From Trogon surrucura (lineage: Eukaryota; Chordata; Aves; Trogoniformes; Trogonidae), in contig CM036620.1 of NCBI GenBank assembly GCA_020746105.1, positions 44,722,706-44,786,705 on the forward strand: a stretch of DNA of 64,000 nt, written 5' to 3'. Both the position numbers and the translations under genes were made by a program. Position 1 is the first letter of the stretch. Each line of letters opens with the position of its first letter. Of this stretch, positions 38,991-48,100 are shown one piece after another. A model generated the notes under the pieces. That model searched no databases. It worked only from the letters and a program-made list of their open reading frames with translations, and was not told where the DNA came from.

Positions 38991-39008
38991 TGGCACCCGA
39001 ACAGGCTG
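38991..39008 (+). other. Primer binding site, tRNA-Lys-like
   Basis: TGGCACCCGAACAGGCTG, two bases after the 5' LTR. From established knowledge, the lysine-tRNA (Lys3) primer site begins TGGCGCCCGAACAGG, so 14 of the first 15 positions match here. The last three bases do not. The assignment to lysine tRNA is therefore likely but not certain. Confidence 0.75.
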
Positions 39009-39011
39009 AAA

Positions 39012-40472
39012 ATGGGGAATTGCTTAAATGCAGATTGCTTGAATATGGAAAGACTCCAAAGCATCAGACGTGAGCCGATTTGGGAGCTGGAGAGCCGGAG
39101 GCAGGAGAATTCCAGGTGTGACCAAAAGGGCACTGGAGACCAGACTTTGAGTGGCCGATCAAGCCCCTGCCAAGGTAAGACCACGATGGAAACTGACGCG
39201 GCAACTCGCCTCCTTGTTGATATACTCTCTAAGAGAGGAGAAAAAGTGAAGGAGCGAGATATACTGGCCCTGATCCAATGGGCTCGGAAGCGGGAGAAAA
39301 TGAACGACCCGTCATTAATCTTTAGCTCAACGGAATGGCGTGAAGTAGGAAATCTATTGTGGGACTGTACTTTAGAGGGAGGAAAAGAAGGAAAAGAAGC
39401 GAAAGGACTAGGAACTGTTTGGAAAACCGTAATACGCACTCTAGAAATCATGCAAACAGAAAATAAAGTTGCCGCGGCGGCGATCGAAGCGCTGGGGGGA
39501 GAGCAGGAAAGGAAAAAGGCAAAGGAAGAAAGCCCCTGCTCGTCCCGACTGGCGACATTTTTTCGGCTAGGACAGACACGCCCCATGAAGGGTACAGCGG
39601 CCCCCGTGTGCTCCTCTCTGAAAGACTTGTTACAGAAGCCGCTTGGAACTGGGCGAAACCCGGAAGCGGCGCTGCCGCGGGACTCGAGAGGCGCGGCCCA
39701 GCCGAAAGAGGAGGCACAGGGCGGAGCCGACTGTCGCCCGAAAATTAACCCTTTGATACCCTTTTCCGACGAGGATTCTGAATCGGAACTGAGTCCTGAC
39801 AAATCCGTCAGAGGTAATGATCAAGTTATGCAGCGAATGGAGAGGCCTCGGACCAAGAAAGAGGAAGATCTGAATGAACCTCTAAAAGAGATCCTGAACA
39901 AGCTCGCTGAATTATCAATTAGACAGCAAGAAATAGAGAAAACCCTTAAACCAGTTTCATCGTCACTTTGGAGGCAACCAGAAACCATATCTAAGGTCCC
40001 GCGAGAGATTCAACCATTATCCCATATAGAACCACCAGTTGAACCCTCAGCTCCCCCACTACCATCAGCTCCCTCACTCAAGCCTGACTTTCAGACTCGA
40101 ACCATAAAGGATCCTTTGCAACAGCGATGGAGCGGTGTCATCAGAGATGCCATAATAGACGGAGATTGGGAAGCAGCCATTTCGATTGCGTGTCCCGTTA
40201 CCATTAATAACGGACAAGGGACCTGGGAACCTCATGATTGGAAGATCTTACAGCAAGCGAAACAGACTGTCACCACACATGGCATCCGATCAGAAGCTGC
40301 ACGAAGTATTATACAATTCGTTTTTACAGCAGACGTATTGTGCCCAAATGACTGCAGTAATATTGCTTCGTTATTATTAAGCCCATCACAATATTTACTG
40401 TGGGAGAGAGAATGGAAAAGATTGGCTCTGGAAGAGGCCAACAAACACCGCGAAATTAACGATCCTTTATAA
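39012..40472 (+). pseudogene. gag: gag, matrix to first part of capsid (stops early)
   Basis: Gag builds the virion core. This frame has 486 codons if read from the ATG at 39012, which starts MGNC and lies three bases after the primer site. A second in-frame ATG at 39186 (METDAATRLL) also has a good context (A at -3, G at +4), and the matrix-like sequence (RGEKVKERDI, then WREVGNLLWD) starts there. I prefer 39186 as the ancestral start. Residues below count from 39012. A leucine-rich, coiled-coil-like stretch lies at about 285-315. Two PSAP late-domain motifs at residues 345 and 351 would recruit the ESCRT machinery for budding. The capsid N-terminal domain follows (WEPHDW, then LLLSPSQYLLWEREW). 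A TAA at 40470-40472 interrupts the capsid region, and the frame continues beyond it without a shift. Confidence 0.9.
39171..39180 (+). promoter_or_regulatory. Putative splice donor in the gag leader
   Basis: CAAG|GTAAGA, with the cut between 39174 and 39175. It is a near-consensus 5' splice site. It lies 12 bases before the ATG at 39186, which is where a retroviral major donor for the env message would be expected. Confidence 0.5.
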
Positions 40473-41243
40473 GGGCTACAAGCAGATATGTTGACTGGTA
40501 GCGGAAATTATGCCACCACCGCAACCCAACTGACGTATCCGACAATCATACATCAAGTTTCTCAGACTCTGGCTCATCGAACGCTGTTATCAGTCCCAGA
40601 AAAGAAAAAATCACCCCCGTATGCAACGGTACGACACGGGATGACCGAGCCATTTAATCAATTTGTTGATCGATTGTCTGCTGCCATAAAGGATGCTACC
40701 GAGTTAACTGAGCCATTGCAAGAACACTTGTTCCGTACACTTGCTTTTGAAAATTCCAATTCAAGTACTAAAGCCATTTTGGCCACCTTACCACAGGGCG
40801 CGGGAGTGGATGAAATGTTATTACGAGCATCACGAGCAGAACAAAGCAGCCAAGCTGCAGCCTTTACCGCGGCCATGCAAGGTGCCATTGAAAGGCAAGG
40901 ACACGTGATAGCAGCTGCTTTATCTGGAAGAAAAAACAGCTGGTTTGGTAATCTGAAGAAAAAAGCAGCCAATGGGCCAGCAGCGGGACCGTGCTTTCGC
41001 TGCGGAGAATCCGGACATTGGAGAAGAACATGCCAAAAGACTGTATGGTGTCACATATGTAACAGTGACGCCCATGCTACCGTGGCATGCAGAAAGTCGG
41101 AAAACTACAAGCACAGCGCGCAGGGGCCACGCGCCAAGACACAAATCAGTGCCCAAACTCAACCGAAGCCACAGACGGTTTCCTACAACGAAACAAACCC
41201 GCTACCTGGGGAAGCCTCGGCGTGGATGTGGCAACCGCAGTAG
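40473..41243 (+). pseudogene. gag: gag, rest of capsid and nucleocapsid (after the stop)
   Basis: This continues the gag frame beyond the TAA, with a first ATG at 40488 and 251 codons from there to the TAG at 41241-41243. It contains a major-homology-region-like segment (GMTEPFNQFVDRL, about residues 51-63), a basic segment, then two CCHC zinc knuckles: CFRCGESGHWRRTC (near 40992-41033) and CHICNSDAHATVAC (near 41049-41090). These bind genomic RNA during packaging. Two knuckles is the usual number in beta- and alpharetroviruses. The last 170 bases overlap the dUTPase-protease frame. Because of the upstream stop it would not be made as part of full Gag from this copy, except by readthrough. 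Confidence 0.9.
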
Positions 41244-41932
41244 AAGTTACACTGCAAGACAAACAAGTAGCGTTGATCCCGACAACTGCATTTGGCCCAT
41301 TATTTTCAACTGACTCTTTTGTTGGAGGGCTACTGTTGGGACGGTCATCTACCAGCAAACAAGGAGTTGTAGTATTACCGGGAGTTATTGATACCGACTA
41401 TACAGGTCAAATAAAGATTATGGCTTATGCATTACAACCACCTGTCACCATTCCAAAAGGAAGCAAGATTGCCCAGATTGTTGCCCTTGAAGCACCCCAT
41501 CCACATCAGCCACATCCAAAAGAGGGACAAAAGCAAAGAGGAGATGAAGGCTTTGGGTCATCGGGATTTGACATCTTCTTGACACTAGACATGAATTCCC
41601 GGCCACAAAGAAGAGTCACCCTACAACGAGGGGAAAGTCAAGTTCAGTTAAGACCAATGCTTGACACTGGAGCGGATGTCACCATCATTAATCAAACATA
41701 CTGGCCACCCACGTGGCCCCTGCAGGCTCCCATGACACAAATTGTGGGAGTGGGAGGAATGAAAACTCCTCAATCCAGTAGAGACCCTGTGACTATAGTT
41801 TTTGAAGATGGACAACAAATAGTCTTTCAGCCATATGTCATGCAGTTACCTTCAACTCTTCAAGGCCTGATAGGCAGAGACTTGCTGTCTCAACTCGGAA
41901 TGGTATTAACCACTGATCAGCATTTATCATGA
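41069..41932 (+). CDS. pro: dUTPase-protease frame of the provirus, uninterrupted
   Basis: Open in the -1 frame relative to gag from 41069; the first ATG is 41087, giving 281 residues. The native product would be made by frameshifting from gag. dUTPase, which hydrolyses dUTP to keep uracil out of viral DNA, spans about residues 42-160 and shows all five motifs: GVDVAT (45-50), LGRSSTSKQG (84-93), GVIDTDYTG (99-107), KGSKIAQIV (124-132) and GDEGFGSSG (152-160). The aspartic protease follows, with active site LDTGAD (192-197), a flap-like VGVGG (220-224) and GRDLL (263-267). dUTPase fused before protease is the betaretrovirus arrangement. No stop or frameshift is visible, unlike the flanking gag and pol. 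Catalytic residues look intact by eye. Confidence 0.9.
   Translation, partial: RPCYRGMQKVGKLQAQRAGATRQDTNQCPNSTEATDGFLQRNKPATWGSLGVDVATAVEVTLQDKQVALIPTTAFGPLFSTDSFVGGLLLGRSSTSKQGVVVLPGVIDTDYTGQIKIMAYALQPPVTIPKGSKIAQIVALEAPHPHQPHPKEGQKQRGDEGFGSSGFDIFLTLDMNSRPQRRVTLQRGESQVQLRPMLDTGADVTIINQTYWPPTWPLQAPMTQIVGVGGMKTPQSSRDPVTIVFEDGQQIVFQPYVMQLPSTLQGLIGRDLLSQLGMVLTTDQHLS
41099..41135 (+). promoter_or_regulatory. Candidate -1 frameshift site for gag to dut-pro
   Basis: The heptamer GGAAAAC (41099-41105) is in the right codon phase of gag (G|GAA|AAC), inside the gag/dut-pro overlap. Ten bases later a GCGCG/CGCGC stem (41116-41120 with 41130-41134) could stall the ribosome. The P-site triplet GGA is not the standard XXX, so the assignment is tentative. 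The window for any shift is limited to 41069-41243, because a TGA at 41066 closes the dut-pro frame upstream. Confidence 0.4.
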
Positions 41933-42796
41933 CGGCCACTGCCGAACAGCCGCCCATACAAAAGATTACCTGTATGGGTGGAGCAGTGGCCGATGACTAA
42001 AGACAGACTGTGAATAGCAGAACAAACAAAAGTGCTTGAACAAGTAACTGCTAAATTACAAACAGGATGGAGTGCATGCCGTCTTGAGAATCGCCCCCTG
42101 TCATTGCTTATCATCAATACAGATTCCAACCCTCTTGCCATTGTGCTTCAATGGCAAAAGAAAAAGGGGGAGGAATCCCCTGGAGAGTCAGTAAGAATAA
42201 TAGAACGGGTATTCTTACCAGTGCAACCTAAATTTCGCCTAATGAAAAGAACAGAAGCCATCACCGCGTTGATCCAAAAGGGCCGATCTCGAATAATGGA
42301 AATAGATGGGTTGGAGCCGGCAGACATTAGTATTCCCGTTAGAAATGAAGACTTGGAATGGCAACTGCGGCACTCCATCGAAATCCAGGAAGCATCGCTG
42401 GGCTACTCTGGTCTGGTTCACAACAAGCACCCTAAGGGCCCACTATGGCAAGTAACTGAGCAACACAAATGGCTAGAAAAACCCCTGTGCTCAAAGCAAC
42501 CAGTGGATGGAAGGACGGTCTTCACAGACGCAGGACGGAAGACAAGAAGTGCAGCAGGTGTATGGCAACAACAGGGAGCGTGGAAGCAACATACAATCCA
42601 GGGTGACGTTGCAGATAGCTTACAAGTACTCGAACTGAAAGCTGTATGTTGGACTTTCCAGAATTGGAGAAAAGAGCCTCTCAATGTGGTTTCTGATTCC
42701 TTATATGTTGTTAGGGTTGATGGTAATAACCAGCAAAGTGAGCTTTCTTTAGCTAAAAGCAAGGTGGGGGAAACCAGCTGCCTTTTGCTTTGTTAG
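41933..42796 (+). pseudogene. pol: pol remnant: RT N-terminus joined to connection and RNase H
   Basis: In the same frame as the protease, right after its TGA, comes an RT N-terminal segment (PVWVEQWPMTKDRL), a second TGA at about 42011-42013, then EQVTAKLQTG. The sequence next jumps to connection-domain text (PLSLLIINTD, then LMKRTEAITALI), followed by RNase H with FTDAG, LELKAV and SDSLYVV, the positions of three catalytic acids. RT motifs A to C with the YxDD box are absent. After SDSLYVV the similarity ends and the frame stops at 42794-42796. No integrase follows. This piece could not make an active polymerase. Confidence 0.85.
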
Positions 42797-43096
42797 AAGT
42801 GTGTGATTAAGGACCAAAATAGATAGGGAGACTCCCTTGTATTCTTCCTTCAGCCCTGGCCAAGCTGTAAGAAGAATTCAACGGAGCAAACAACACCAGA
42901 TGTTCCCGCATTCAACATTATGTAAGGTTTTTTATTTAATAGTGTAAGTGCTGGACCGTCTTGCAGCAACTTCGGAAACCTCACCTACGGGTGGACGCAC
43001 TGCGTAGGACTTCCCAATTGTTGGGAGGGTTCTCCAGAAACCTCGCTGCAACAGGGGCTCCCCAGCGACTGCGGGTCTGGATGATTTAGGGTGATG
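42797..43096 (+). other. Provirus internal sequence without recognisable gene
   Basis: About 300 bp between the pol remnant and the envelope remnant. All frames are broken. It may be decayed env or an untranslated segment brought together by the internal deletion. I recognise no motif. Confidence 0.45.
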
Positions 43097-43273
43097 GGTG
43101 TGAGAACTTTGACAGGATGAATTAAGAGTTTAGTTAAGGCATTTTTGGTTATTACAGTTTTAATTGTTATAGGCTTAGTTATGTTTAGTTGTTTGATAAG
43201 TATAATCAAGAGAATTATAAGCAAGCTAGCGGATGAAGCCTGGGTTGTCCAAAAAGAAAAAGGGGGATATGTA
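43097..43273 (+). pseudogene. env: Envelope transmembrane-tail remnant
   Basis: A frame reads VRTLTG, a TGA at 43118-43120, then IKSLVKAF and a hydrophobic run of about 22 residues (FLVITVLIVIGLVMFSCLIS), followed by basic KRIISK and a hydrophilic tail that runs through the polypurine tract into the LTR (stop at 43358-43360). Position and pattern fit the membrane anchor and cytoplasmic tail of a retroviral TM subunit. The surface subunit and most of TM, including any fusion peptide, are missing. The call rests on location and hydropathy rather than on long similarity. Confidence 0.6.
43251..43267 (+). other. Polypurine tract
   Basis: AAAAAGAAAAAGGGGGA, ending two bases before the 3' LTR. It primes plus-strand DNA synthesis during reverse transcription. 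The A-run-then-G-run form and its position are typical. Confidence 0.9.
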
Positions 43274-43646
43274 GAGGAATTTCTTGTGGAGCAGAGGCGC
43301 GGTATAACTTTAAAAGTGTGGACAACCCAGCTTAGGCCTAAACAAAGGCTCTGTCCTTGAAGCTGCCTTGGAACACAGGGAGGAGGAGGTTTTATCTGTT
43401 TTGTGAAGAGCCTTGCCAGGAGGAGAAGAGGGGGGTGAGAACCGCTTGCATAGTGGAATGGCACTACCCAATAAAACGCTGGCGCGTGTAAACCTGTAAC
43501 TGACCAACTCTGTGAAGGGGCAGGCGCGGGGACACTGCTGAACTGTATATATTGAGCTGTCCGGAGCAATAAAGGGAGGACGATCTGTAGCCATATCGGT
43601 GGGATTTGTCATTGTCTTGACCGGCTCTCCGAAGGGACCCTCTTCA
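43270..43646 (+). repeat. Provirus 3' LTR
   Basis: 377 bp, collinear with the 5' LTR. By eye it differs at four positions: C/T in GCGCGGYATAAC, T/G in CTCTGTKAAGG, A/G in GGCRCGGGG and C/A in CTCCGAMGGG. It is followed by the CTTAAG duplication. Confidence 0.95.
43568..43573 (+). terminator. 3' LTR polyadenylation signal AATAAA
   Basis: AATAAA in the sequence GGAGCAATAAAGGG, 15 bases after the TATA box of the 3' LTR and about 73 bases before the LTR end. It would end the proviral RNA. The matching copy in the 5' LTR is 38910-38915. Confidence 0.6.
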
Positions 43647-43652
43647 CTTAAG

Positions 43653-43957
43653 AGTATTTTGAGTTTTAAATTAGGGAAAACATTGTTATCCTGAAGCTCC
43701 TTCTATTTCTAGAAATGTTCCACCTGTTAAACACACTGGCTGGACTCAGAAACATTCCTAGCATGTTATACATGCTTCTAGCAGAACAGTGAGCAGATAG
43801 TCCCAGTTTGTGATGATGTGTCACAGAATATACACACCTGCACATGTATAAATAAATACTCATGCAAAGTTTGGACTCCGTGTTCTGAGACTGCATATGT
43901 GGGTGCAGGAAAGTGAAGCCCCATCATTAATCAAAACTTTTTACATTTGTGATATTG
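43653..43957. other. Unannotated spacer between two LTR elements
   Basis: About 300 bp of ordinary AT-rich sequence. Nothing recognised. Confidence 0.5.
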
Positions 43958-45145
43958 ATGATTGTCGTGGGTTGACCCTGGCCAGGTACCCACACAGCTG
44001 CTCTCTCACTCCCCCTTCACGGCTAGACAGGGGGAGAAAATATTTCCAAGGGTTCAGGGTTTGAGATAAGGACAGGGAGATCACTCTAATTTACCGTCCC
44101 GGGCAAAATAGACTCAGTTTTGGGGAAATTAGGTACATTTATTAAGAGAACTAATCAGAGAGGAGTAGTGAGAAGTAAGAAAGAGCAAACAGATCTTAAA
44201 CAGAACACCTTCCCCCCATCCCTCCCTTCTTCCCGGGCTTAACATCAGTCCCGGTTTCTCCACCTCCTCCCCCCGAAGTGGCGCAGGGGGACAGGGAATG
44301 GGGGTTATGGTCAGTTCATCCGACATTGGTTCCACCGCTTCTTCACTCCGGGGGAGGGCTCTTCACTCTTCCCCAGGGCCACTGTGGGGTCCCTCTCACG
44401 GGAGACAAGCTTCACGCTCTCTTCTCCGCGTGAGTTGTCCCACGAAGGGCAATTCATCACAAACTGCCCAACGGGAGACACCTCATGAGGGGCAGCCCAC
44501 CCCTCGTGAGTCTGAGGCGCAGTCCTTCGGGGGAAACTGCTCCAGCGTGAGCCACCCGCAACGTCCCAAAAGTCCCACCGGCCAACCTGCTCCAGCGTGG
44601 GCATTCCTCTCTTCCACGGGCTACAGGTTCCGGCAGCGACTTGCTCTGATGCGGGCTTCCCACGGGCTACAGTCCCCTTTCAGGCAATCCACCCACACGG
44701 CGTGGAGTCCTCGGTGGACATCTACGCGGTGATCCTCACGGTGGACATCTGCACCTTGCCCATGGGCTGCAGGGGGACAACCCACTTCACCATGGTCTTC
44801 ACCACGGACCCGGGGGACTCCTTCTGCTCCGGTGCCTGGAGCTCATCCTCCCCCCCCTCCTTCTTCACTGACCTTGGTGTCTGCACATACTCTCACTCCT
44901 CCATCTCTGTGCCAGCTGTTATGGCGCAGTTCTTTTTCCCGTTCTTAAATATGTTTTTCACAGAGGCGTTCCTCTGCTATCACCTTACTGATAGGCTCAA
45001 CCTTGGCCAGCGGCGGGTCCCTCTTTGGAGCCGGCTGGCATTGGCTCTATCAAACCTGGGGAGCTTCTAGCAGCTTCTTACAGAAGCCACCCTGCAGCTC
45101 CCCCCCCGCTGCCGAAATCCAGCCAGACCAAACCAAAACAATGAT
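43958..45145 (-). mobile_element. 1,178-bp solo LTR with ATGAT target duplication
   Basis: The LTR proper is 43963-45140, flanked by ATGAT at 43958-43962 and 45141-45145. On the minus strand it starts TGTTTTGGTTTGGTCTGG and ends GGTCAACCCACGACA. It is much more GC-rich than its surroundings. Internal repeats include CTGCTCCAGCGTG at 44538-44550 and 44587-44599, a CTTCC(C)ACGGGCTACAG pair near 44611 and 44656, and CGGTGGACATCT at 44712-44723 and 44739-44750. A minus-strand AATAAA is at 44143-44138. Possible start elements are TTTAAG near 44196 or TATTTAAG near 44951. The 5-bp duplication and CGACA end suggest an ERVL-type or class I family. Open frames inside it (for example 44298-44732) are not genes. 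Confidence 0.85.
44138..44143 (-). terminator. Putative polyadenylation signal of the solo LTR
   Basis: AATAAA on the minus strand (in TTAATAAATGT), about 175 bp before the LTR's 3' end. Inferred from motif and location. Confidence 0.45.
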
Positions 45146-48100
45146 CTGTACACTGTTGTGGTTTCTATTCCATAAATCAAATGTATATCACGTAACATTG
45201 GTAAATAGCAAAGGAAAACAACTATATTTTGCACTTGCTGAAATCAAATATATATTCACAAATTCACTAGTCCTCACCAGATGATACATTCTGTGTTCCT
45301 ACATATCTACATTTGTGTTTGATTTAATGAATAGAGCTTGTTAACTGTTCAAGTTCATCCCAGAAAAAGCCAATAGCCAAAACCACATTTCACTTTCCAT
45401 GTTTTCCTGCATGCATGTATATCCATATAAATGGCAAGAATGCAAATTTTTACACAAACTCTTAATTTTACTTTAAATTTTATGAACACAGCTGTACACC
45501 TTTAATGAAAGCATAACCGCAGTCACAAATAGGAAGAGTAAGAAGGAAGAGATGTTGGAACTCCTTCACTGCACAAGTCAAGGAATGGAATGGGGTGTCC
45601 CAAGCCAGACAGGAACGGTGCCCCATCCGCAGCCTTGTGGCCTGAGGTGTAGCCTCTCGCTTATACTCACAAGCCCCCTGAGAAGCAACACTAATGTCAG
45701 CCCTAATGACAGCAGGCCTGCCCGCATCCCAGCCTAGCCACAGGTAGAGATGTTGTTTCCTCTATGAGGCAGATCTCCTGTTCCCTTGCCCAGGTCAAGG
45801 AAACCTGTTCTTACCTCCCTCTATCTTAGCAGCACTGCTTGCACTATGGTGTTATGGAAAGAAGTACGTTAGGCAAGGTTTATAGTCTGTGGTAGACATC
45901 AGTTTTATTAGAATTGCTAAAGAAACAGCCAATATGTGGAGTTAACAGAAGATTGTACTTAAACCATTCTTATTAGAAGTGGATCAGCTGTGAGGCCTAA
46001 ACAGGCCTAAAACATTCCCTCAAAACCACCATCATAGAGCAGCTAAATGAAAAATACTGACATTTGGCAGTTGTCATTTCAGTTATTCTAGGCATTCAAA
46101 ATTGCTTCTGAGAACTTGAGGAGAGACTTTGGTTTGTGTGACTTCATCATTATAGGACTTCATTGAAAACTCATCTTTTTTAACATCTCTGACACTGCTC
46201 CAGGGTTCTCCATTCAAAAGACACTGTCAACAGTTCTCTCATGGAAGTTGAGTGGAGGCAATAAAAGTCTTTATTAATCTTATTATTAAATATAGTGTCT
46301 ACTATGAGAGTTTTCTTGATGAATTACAGATCTATTCATAGTGCCTACAGCCTAATTTTGTTCTAGTTGACTGATGGATTTCACTTCACTCTAGGAAATC
46401 TCCTTCCTCTCGTTAGAGGATCTGAAAGTCCAGTTTAAGGCCTATCTGTATGGTATTTCCTGGGTTTCCCCTTCGCACAGAGATGCAAAATAATGTTTTG
46501 ATGGGAAGGAGTGGGGAAATGAGTTTTTCACCCGTTCTATCATTTCATGATACTTTTTTTAACATTTCGATACCATCTGCCTCCAGCCTCACTGTTCATT
46601 AGCAACAGCTGTGTGCCCATACCATCCCTGTACCACTGACAAGGTGACAGGCTCTTTGGAAACTAAATATTGCTCTATACTTGCTGAGAATATTAGAAGC
46701 AGTGGCAACTATCTTTTCCTCTGCAGCTGATAGCAGTGGAGGAGTTCAGCCAATCCTTAAAATTTGCCCTTAAAATTTAACCCAATCTTCTGTTCCTTCT
46801 TAGCTGGCAGGTCAGCTACCTCAGGCTCCCTGTCATCTTCAACAAAAGAAGAACCTACCAAGTAAAATATCTGGAGTATAAGTAATGAACAAGCCTAGTA
46901 TCTGGTAAGGAGTTTTATCTGATGTTAGCAATTGTAGCTCAGCAGTATATCAGCTAGATAGTTAGCAAAGATCTCAACTTGGGTTCACCTGTTCATGGGG
47001 GTTTTCTCTTTTGAAGATCAGCTACGTCCTCTGTATAGAAGTATAAGCAATATATTTATATTGCATAATCCAACTTTTCTGGGGATTAGTAGGGTGACGG
47101 CTTCCAGTAATAAAATATACTGAATCAGAAGTATGTGTACATCCAAATCAGGGAGCTCAGAAGCGCTCTGAAGTCACTAATTTTAGGCAAAATTTTAGTT
47201 GTAAGTGCCTTTTGGCAAAGGGAGGTCTACAGTGCTGTAGAGTCTTTCGGAGTTCTGGTCATGAGTCATTATTGCTTCTGCATGCAACACGCTCATTAAA
47301 GAGAAAGAAAAAGGAATAGGGAGAAAAAAAGCTTTCCTTCCCTTGCATCTAAGAGTATCACCCAAAAAAAATAGTTTGGTTTTGGATTTTTTTTCACTAC
47401 ATCAACAATTTTCAGTTTCCTAGTAAAATCTGCAATCAGTGCTTACTGTTTGGAGTTTGCTTCTCCTTAACTTCGAATAGATAAGACTTCAATTGAGGTA
47501 AATGGTAAAAAAGGATATAAATGGAAGCAAATCTTGTCCCAGGATACTGAGAAATGTTGATCAAAGTATCTGAAACATAACCATGTTCAAAATATATTTT
47601 TTGAAGAGTTTCAAGAAGAAATGGGAAAATCCTCTGTTAAACCTTCTAGCTTGAGCTGTGTGAAATTTTTCAGCACATTGAACTACTAGTTCCTAGCAAA
47701 ATGGATAAACTTAGTGCAATGCTTATATGTTTTTGTCTTAATTTAAAATAAACCTAGTCCTCAGTTATTGGAGGTATGGAGCAGATTACCATAAAGTCTT
47801 CTGATGAAGAACGTAGAAGCAGCTTGCAGTTTTTATTTTTAAGTGAGTGAACTGGAGAAAGAGGAACCCAAACAGGAAAAACTTCCATATCTTATAGTCA
47901 CAAGAGCAGACATGTGCAGCTCTGCTAGAATCTGGATACTCACCAGGGATCTTACTGACTCAATGCATCAAGAAGAAATGTCTGTCAAGCTCCTACAAAC
48001 TTTGCTTTCCCAAACAACTGCCATATGCCAGAACTAACAGCATAAAGATTCTATGAATCAAACCCCAACATTGTAAGATGTTAAAATGTTTGTAGGTGTT

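Larger units (their letters stand above)
38606..43652 (+). mobile_element. Betaretrovirus-like (class II) endogenous provirus, defective
   Basis: The provirus is 38612-43646 (5,035 bp), bounded by the 6-bp duplication CTTAAG at 38606-38611 and 43647-43652. Order: 5' LTR, primer site, gag, dUTPase-protease in the -1 frame, pol remnant, envelope-tail remnant, polypurine tract, 3' LTR. The dUTPase at the head of the protease frame, two gag zinc knuckles, a lysine-tRNA-like primer site and a 6-bp duplication all fit a betaretrovirus-like lineage. Full-length relatives are 8-10 kb, so about half is missing: the RT core, the end of RNase H, integrase and most of env. The LTRs differ at 4 of 377 positions, which implies a fairly recent insertion. 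It cannot replicate alone. Confidence 0.93.

Noticed and set aside
38951..39802. 283-codon minus-strand frame opposite gag, resembling an antisense retroviral gene
   Set aside because: It mirrors a codon-biased gag frame, has low-complexity Ser/Pro/Phe content and no recognisable domain. It is most simply a shadow of gag.
44298..45070. Overlapping 144- and 157-codon plus-strand frames
   Set aside because: They lie in the GC-rich solo LTR, where stop codons are rare, and show no domain.
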